A stretch of DNA of 11,922 bases, from assembly GCA_004357015.1 (NCBI GenBank), contig SMXE01000152.1, positions 1-11,922 of the forward strand, read 5' to 3'. The notes beneath the pieces are model-generated. The model was not told the origin of the DNA, made no database searches, and was given only the letters and a program-made list of their open reading frames with translations. The translations under genes were made by a program, and so were the position numbers. This stretch comes from Caldithrix sp. Its GTDB lineage: Bacteria > Zhuqueibacterota > Zhuqueibacteria > Oceanimicrobiales > Oceanimicrobiaceae. This document shows positions 8,489-11,922 of the stretch, piece by piece. The first letter of the stretch is position 1. Every line of letters begins with the position of its first letter.

Positions 8489-8551
8489 TTTACACGATAT
8501 TTTTTTACCTTTATATCTTAAGGTTTGAGGGAAAACGGAGGATAATATACT
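8489..8551 (+). promoter_or_regulatory. Promoter-like sequences upstream of smg-topA
   Basis: The 82-base AT-rich gap after secA contains TTTACA (8489-8494) and TATATC (8512-8517) with the ideal 17-base spacing. A second -10-like TATACT at 8546-8551 has TTGAGG at 8525-8530, spaced 15. The second would start transcription only a few bases from the smg ATG at 8563 and is less likely to be used. No convincing terminator hairpin follows secA: the T-run at 8500-8506 has only a four-pair GCAA/TTGC stem before it. Read-through from secA is therefore also possible. Confidence 0.35.
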
Positions 8552-8562
8552 GAGGGACGGCC

Positions 8563-9030
8563 ATGAACGAGCGCGTAGTGGAAATCTTGATCTACATCAT
8601 GAGCGAAATCCGGCGGAATCGAAGCGTTTCCAAGAAGCTCGATTTTCTTTCAGAGAACCTCATCAAGAAAGGGTACTCTGAAAGCGAAATCACATCCGCT
8701 TTTACCTGGCTTCTCGACCGCCTGAACAGTGAAACAGAAGAACTTATCGAAAGACGCGGGGCAGCCCTCAAGAACTCTCGGCGCCATCTGCATGAAATAG
8801 AACGCTCAGTCATTTCTGTTGAAGCCTACGGTTACATCATTCAGTTGCGGGAATTGGGGATCGTCAATGATGTGGATGTTGAACAAATCCTCGAAAGAGC
8901 GCTCATGTTGGGCACTGGTCGGGTGCGGGTCGAAGATGTGAAAGGCATTGTTGGCTCGATGCTCTTCTCTCCGGAAGGAGCCGCCGCCGGTGGATACTTT
9001 CTCGTTGATGACAACACGATGATCCACTAA
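8563..9030 (+). CDS. smg: Smg family protein (DUF494)
   Basis: A 155-residue protein that I recognise as the Smg/DUF494 family from its overall pattern. The N-terminus (VVEILIYIMSEI, then a 'KLDFLSENLIKKGYSESEITSAFTWL'-type helix pair, 25-50) aligns in character with E. coli Smg. The C-terminal half resembles it more clearly: ELGIVNDVDVEQILERAL, then VEDVKGIVGSMLF, where Smg has LNLETREMVIERVLAL and LEDLKWVILMVLF. The molecular function of the family is unknown, and in proteobacteria it is usually found near dprA and topA. Here it again directly precedes topA, supporting the assignment. ATG 8563 is the only possible start after the in-frame TGA at 8551-8553; the near ribosome site is GAGGG at 8552-8556, while a stronger GGAGG at 8537-8541 is too far away. 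No signal peptide or membrane segment is seen. Confidence 0.8.
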   Translation: MNERVVEILIYIMSEIRRNRSVSKKLDFLSENLIKKGYSESEITSAFTWLLDRLNSETEELIERRGAALKNSRRHLHEIERSVISVEAYGYIIQLRELGIVNDVDVEQILERALMLGTGRVRVEDVKGIVGSMLFSPEGAAAGGYFLVDDNTMIH

Positions 9031-9041
9031 TCCTATTCTTT

Positions 9042-9052
9042 GAATTAAATTC
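9042..9052. repeat. AT-rich palindrome before topA
   Basis: GAATT-A-AATTC is an eleven-base palindrome in the 27-base gap between smg and topA, ending five bases before the topA ATG. The gap has no Shine-Dalgarno. The palindrome could be a small operator, or chance in AT-rich DNA. Confidence 0.25.
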
Positions 9053-9057
9053 TGCTT

Positions 9058-11310
9058 ATGTCAAAATTTCTTGTGATTGTCGAGTCTAATGCCAAAATCA
9101 AGACGATAAGCAAGTTCCTCGGCAAGGACTATCAGGTTATGTCGTCCATCGGGCACGTTAAGGACTTGCCCAAGCAGCGGTTGGGTGTTAAGATAGAAGA
9201 AGAGTTCGAGCCGGAATACATCACGATTCGCGGCAAGGGCAAGATTCTCAGCCAACTGCGTAAGTGTGCTTTGACAGCTGAGAATATTTATATCGCGACG
9301 GATCCGGACCGGGAGGGGGAGGCGATTGCATACCACCTGGCCGAGGAAATGAAGGTGAAGGGTGACAAGATTCACCGCGTGATGTTTAATGAAATCACCG
9401 AAAAGGCCGTCAAGCACGCCCTGCAGAATCCAACCAAAATCAATGAAAACAAAGTAGCTGCTCAGAAGGCTCGCCGAGTTGTTGACCGGCTGGTAGGGTA
9501 TCAGGTCAGTCCCATTTTGTGGCGGACAGTCTACAGAGGTCTGAGTGCGGGTCGTGTGCAGTCTGTGGCGCTGAGACTGATTTGTGAGCGTGAAGATGAA
9601 GTGGAGAAGTTTGTACCGAGGGAATATTGGTCGGTCACTGCAGAATTGCAGGGGGTAAAGACAGACCCGTTTCTGTCGAAGCTCGTCAAGATAGAAAAGA
9701 AAACACCGGAACTACCCAACGAAGCGAAGACACGCGAAGTCTGCAAGGACCTGAAGCAATTGCCGTTTACGGTGGCGGACATCAAGAAGAAGCAAGTAAC
9801 CCGCAATCCGTCGGCGCCTTTTACCACCAGCACGATGCAGCAGGCTGCCGCCAGCCGGTTCGGCTACACCTCGAAGAAAATCATGATGATTGCCCAGAAA
9901 TTGTACGAGGGCATCGAACTTGGTCCGGAAGGCAGCGTCGGTCTGATCACGTATATGCGTACCGACTCGACCCGCATATCTGATGACGCAGTACAGGCTG
10001 CGCGGGAGTATATTGCCCTCAGTTACGGCAATGAGTACATACCCAAAACGGCGCGCAAGTTTAAAGTGAAGGCTGGCGCACAGGATGCTCATGAAGCCAT
10101 TCGTCCGACATCGCTGAAGTGCGAGCCGCGTAAGATTAGGAAGTTTCTGAGTTCAGAACAATACAAATTGTACGAGTTGATCTGGAACCGATTTCTGGCG
10201 TCCCAAATGGCGTCGGCGAAGTTTGATCAGACCGCCATTGACATCGCAGCGGGCAACCGGTATCTCTTCAGGACCACCGGCAGCGTTGTGATTTTTCGCG
10301 GCTTCTTGCAGTTGTATGAAGAGCCGGGGGATGACAGTAAGAGCGGCCAGGAAGACAACATGCAGGTTCCGGTGAATATCAGTGTCGGCGACGTGTTAAA
10401 GCTGTTGAATCTTGACCCGCAGCAACATTTCACAAAGCCGCCGGCCCGGTATTCGGAAAGCAGCCTGATCAAAGAGCTCGATGCGCTGGGTATCGGCAGG
10501 CCGAGTACCTACGCTACCATTATCAGCACCATCCTTGCCAGAAAATACGTTGAAAAGGCGCAACGACAACTGGTTCCAACTGAGTTGGGACGAACCGTTA
10601 ATAAGATACTTATTCAAAACTTTTCGAATCTGTTCAACGTGAAATTTACCGCGAACATGGAAGCCGACCTCGATGAGATCGAGTCTGGCAAAAAGCGTTT
10701 TGTCGAAGTAGCAAGGGAATTCTACTATCCTTTCAAACAAGCGCTGGAAGAGGTGGATTCGAAGAGGCAGGAGATCCGGGACGCGCTTCAGGAACCGACC
10801 GAAGAAAAGTGCCCGGAGTGTAGCAAAGCCTTGATCATCAGGTGGGGCCGAAACGGAAAATTTATGGCCTGCTCCGGCTACCCCGATTGCAAGTACACCA
10901 AGCCGCTGGAAAAGCCGGAAGTCGTGGAAGAAAAGTGCGAGAAATGCGGCCGGCAAATGGTGATCAAGCACGGACGTTTTGGCCGGTTTCTGGCGTGCTC
11001 AGGTTACCCGGAGTGCAAAAGTACCAAACCCATCTCAGTGGGTGTCGACTGCCCGAAGGATGGTTGCGACGGCGCCGTCGTGGAAAAGAAGTCACGTCGG
11101 GGACGAACCTTCTATGGTTGCAGCAATTATCCTAAATGCAATTTTGCTACCTGGAACAAACCTATAAATAAATCCTGTCCAACGTGCCAGAACTCGTATC
11201 TGGAAATGCGTTCCACACAGGCCAGAGGCGATTATCTTTACTGCCCCGCCTGCAAATCCGAAATGGAACAAGAGGATAAGGAAACTCACCGTGCAGTCGC
11301 TTACGGCTAA
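9058..11310 (+). CDS. topA: DNA topoisomerase I (type IA)
   Basis: A 750-residue type IA topoisomerase that relaxes negative supercoils by a transient 5'-phosphotyrosine break in one strand. The Toprim domain carries Glu9 in VIVES and the acidic triad Asp82, Asp84, Glu86 in TDPDREGE. ARRVVDRLVGYQVSP and GLSAGRVQSVALR are conserved DNA-gate motifs. The catalytic tyrosine is Tyr299 in GLITYMRTDSTR. The C-terminus has four zinc-ribbon repeats starting at about Cys585, Cys627, Cys665 and Cys707, each with paired cysteines, which bind single-stranded DNA. The first Toprim motif reads VESNAKIKTI where most family members have VESPAKAKTI. ATG 9058 lacks a visible ribosome site but fits the family N-terminus exactly. 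The 3' end overlaps the next gene by 20 bases. Confidence 0.97.
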   Translation: MSKFLVIVESNAKIKTISKFLGKDYQVMSSIGHVKDLPKQRLGVKIEEEFEPEYITIRGKGKILSQLRKCALTAENIYIATDPDREGEAIAYHLAEEMKVKGDKIHRVMFNEITEKAVKHALQNPTKINENKVAAQKARRVVDRLVGYQVSPILWRTVYRGLSAGRVQSVALRLICEREDEVEKFVPREYWSVTAELQGVKTDPFLSKLVKIEKKTPELPNEAKTREVCKDLKQLPFTVADIKKKQVTRNPSAPFTTSTMQQAAASRFGYTSKKIMMIAQKLYEGIELGPEGSVGLITYMRTDSTRISDDAVQAAREYIALSYGNEYIPKTARKFKVKAGAQDAHEAIRPTSLKCEPRKIRKFLSSEQYKLYELIWNRFLASQMASAKFDQTAIDIAAGNRYLFRTTGSVVIFRGFLQLYEEPGDDSKSGQEDNMQVPVNISVGDVLKLLNLDPQQHFTKPPARYSESSLIKELDALGIGRPSTYATIISTILARKYVEKAQRQLVPTELGRTVNKILIQNFSNLFNVKFTANMEADLDEIESGKKRFVEVAREFYYPFKQALEEVDSKRQEIRDALQEPTEEKCPECSKALIIRWGRNGKFMACSGYPDCKYTKPLEKPEVVEEKCEKCGRQMVIKHGRFGRFLACSGYPECKSTKPISVGVDCPKDGCDGAVVEKKSRRGRTFYGCSNYPKCNFATWNKPINKSCPTCQNSYLEMRSTQARGDYLYCPACKSEMEQEDKETHRAVAYG

Positions 11311-11922
11311 GCGTTTGGAATCGCATGTAGATTCATTTTTGCAGTACCTTTCAATCGAACGCAACGCTTCGCAATTCACCATCCGGTCTTATCGAATTGA
11401 TCTGGATAAATTTTTCAGGTTCCTGCAAGAAGGCAGTCTCTTTACTGTCGGGCGCAAATCGATTCGCGCGTTTCTTGCTCATCTCGGAGAACTCGGTTTC
11501 AAGCCCGCGACCATCAACCGTAAGCTCGCCTGCCTGCGGTCCTTCTTCAAGTTCTTATGCGCCAGAGAAATCATTCAAGTCAATCCGGCGGAAACGCTTT
11601 TCTTCCTCAAACAGCCCCAAAGGCTGCCCGCGGTATTATCATTCGAAGCGATTATGGCTGCAATGGAACTGGCGGATGATGGCTCTTTTGCGGGCTTGCG
11701 GGACAAGGTGATACTGGACATGTTCTACTCCACCGGCATACGGTTGCGGGAGTTGGTTCAACTGAACATCGATGATATCGATTTGTACGGTGGCCTGGTA
11801 AAAGTGCTGGGCAAGGGCAGCAAGCAACGCATTCTGCCCCTGGGTCGTAATCTCATGAAGGGATTAAAAAGGTATCTGCAGCAACGGAAGGATCTGCTTC
11901 TGATGTCATCTCAGAAAGAGCC
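11291..11922 (+). CDS. xerC: XerC/XerD-type tyrosine recombinase, N-terminal part (3' end outside window)
   Basis: The frame is open from GTG 11291 to the right edge, giving 210 codons. It encodes the N-terminal SAM-like DNA-binding domain (about 8-90: SFLQYLSIERNASQFTIRSY, then TINRKLACLRSFFKFL) and the start of the catalytic domain. Arg151 in STGIRLREL is the first catalytic arginine and Lys175 in LGKGSKQR is the beta-hairpin lysine. The His-x-x-Arg, His and Tyr residues lie beyond the window. Its likely role is resolving chromosome dimers at dif with a partner recombinase; the position directly after topA matches the topA-xerC order of many bacteria, which argues against a phage integrase. 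GTG 11291 has AAGGA eight bases upstream (11278-11282) and no in-frame ATG is nearby. XerC versus XerD cannot be separated on this fragment. Confidence 0.9.
   Translation, partial: MQSLTAKRLESHVDSFLQYLSIERNASQFTIRSYRIDLDKFFRFLQEGSLFTVGRKSIRAFLAHLGELGFKPATINRKLACLRSFFKFLCAREIIQVNPAETLFFLKQPQRLPAVLSFEAIMAAMELADDGSFAGLRDKVILDMFYSTGIRLRELVQLNIDDIDLYGGLVKVLGKGSKQRILPLGRNLMKGLKRYLQQRKDLLLMSSQKE

Noticed and set aside
11291..11922. The tyrosine recombinase as an integrase of a mobile element
   Set aside because: It overlaps topA, shares its strand, has Xer-type motifs and no tRNA, repeats or phage genes are near.

Overview
The window is an ordinary-looking stretch of bacterial chromosome. Every gene I can support is on the + strand, and the genes are tightly packed. 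Base composition looks moderate (about half G+C by eye, not counted). No tRNA, rRNA, CRISPR array, insertion sequence or prophage gene was seen. The best taxonomic clue is SecA: its N-terminal helical insertion, the extra segment just before the motif preceding Walker A, and a third insertion after the DEVDS motif are the arrangement I associate with Bacteroidetes and relatives (FCB group). Most genes nevertheless have clear Shine-Dalgarno sites, and a Smg/DUF494 gene precedes topA. I infer an uncultured or lesser-known FCB-type lineage, such as the Calditrichota/KSB1 neighbourhood, with low confidence.

Layout: (1) 1-427 is the 3' end of a metallo-beta-lactamase-fold hydrolase. (2) 428-597 is a non-coding gap with a nested inverted repeat (468-527), probably a terminator and/or regulatory hairpin. 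(3) 598-3807 is an acyl-CoA operon: thiolase, 3-hydroxyacyl-CoA dehydrogenase and acyl-CoA dehydrogenase. (4) 3808-4837 is a short leader followed by a branched-chain aminotransferase (ilvE). (5) 4842-8480 holds nusB and secA. (6) 8481-11922 holds a promoter-like gap, smg (DUF494), topA and the 5' part of a XerC/D-type tyrosine recombinase that runs off the window.

Thiolase, 3-hydroxyacyl-CoA dehydrogenase and acyl-CoA dehydrogenase catalyse three of the four steps of a beta-oxidation or butyryl-CoA cycle; the crotonase and electron-transfer flavoprotein are absent here. With the adjacent aminotransferase the set would also fit isoleucine/leucine/valine breakdown. The remaining genes are housekeeping: transcription antitermination, protein export, DNA topology and chromosome dimer resolution.

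The most interesting signal is the 103-base gap before ilvE. It contains a seven-codon reading frame (Met-Phe-Leu-Arg-Ile-Leu-Ile, then stop) with a good Shine-Dalgarno, so four of its six residues after Met are branched-chain amino acids. A stem-loop starts two bases after the stop, and the 3' arm of that stem-loop can alternatively pair with the Arg-Ile-Leu codons of the frame. This is the layout of an amino-acid-responsive leader-peptide attenuator in front of a branched-chain amino acid gene. It lacks a terminator U-tract, so if real it may act on translation or by another mechanism.
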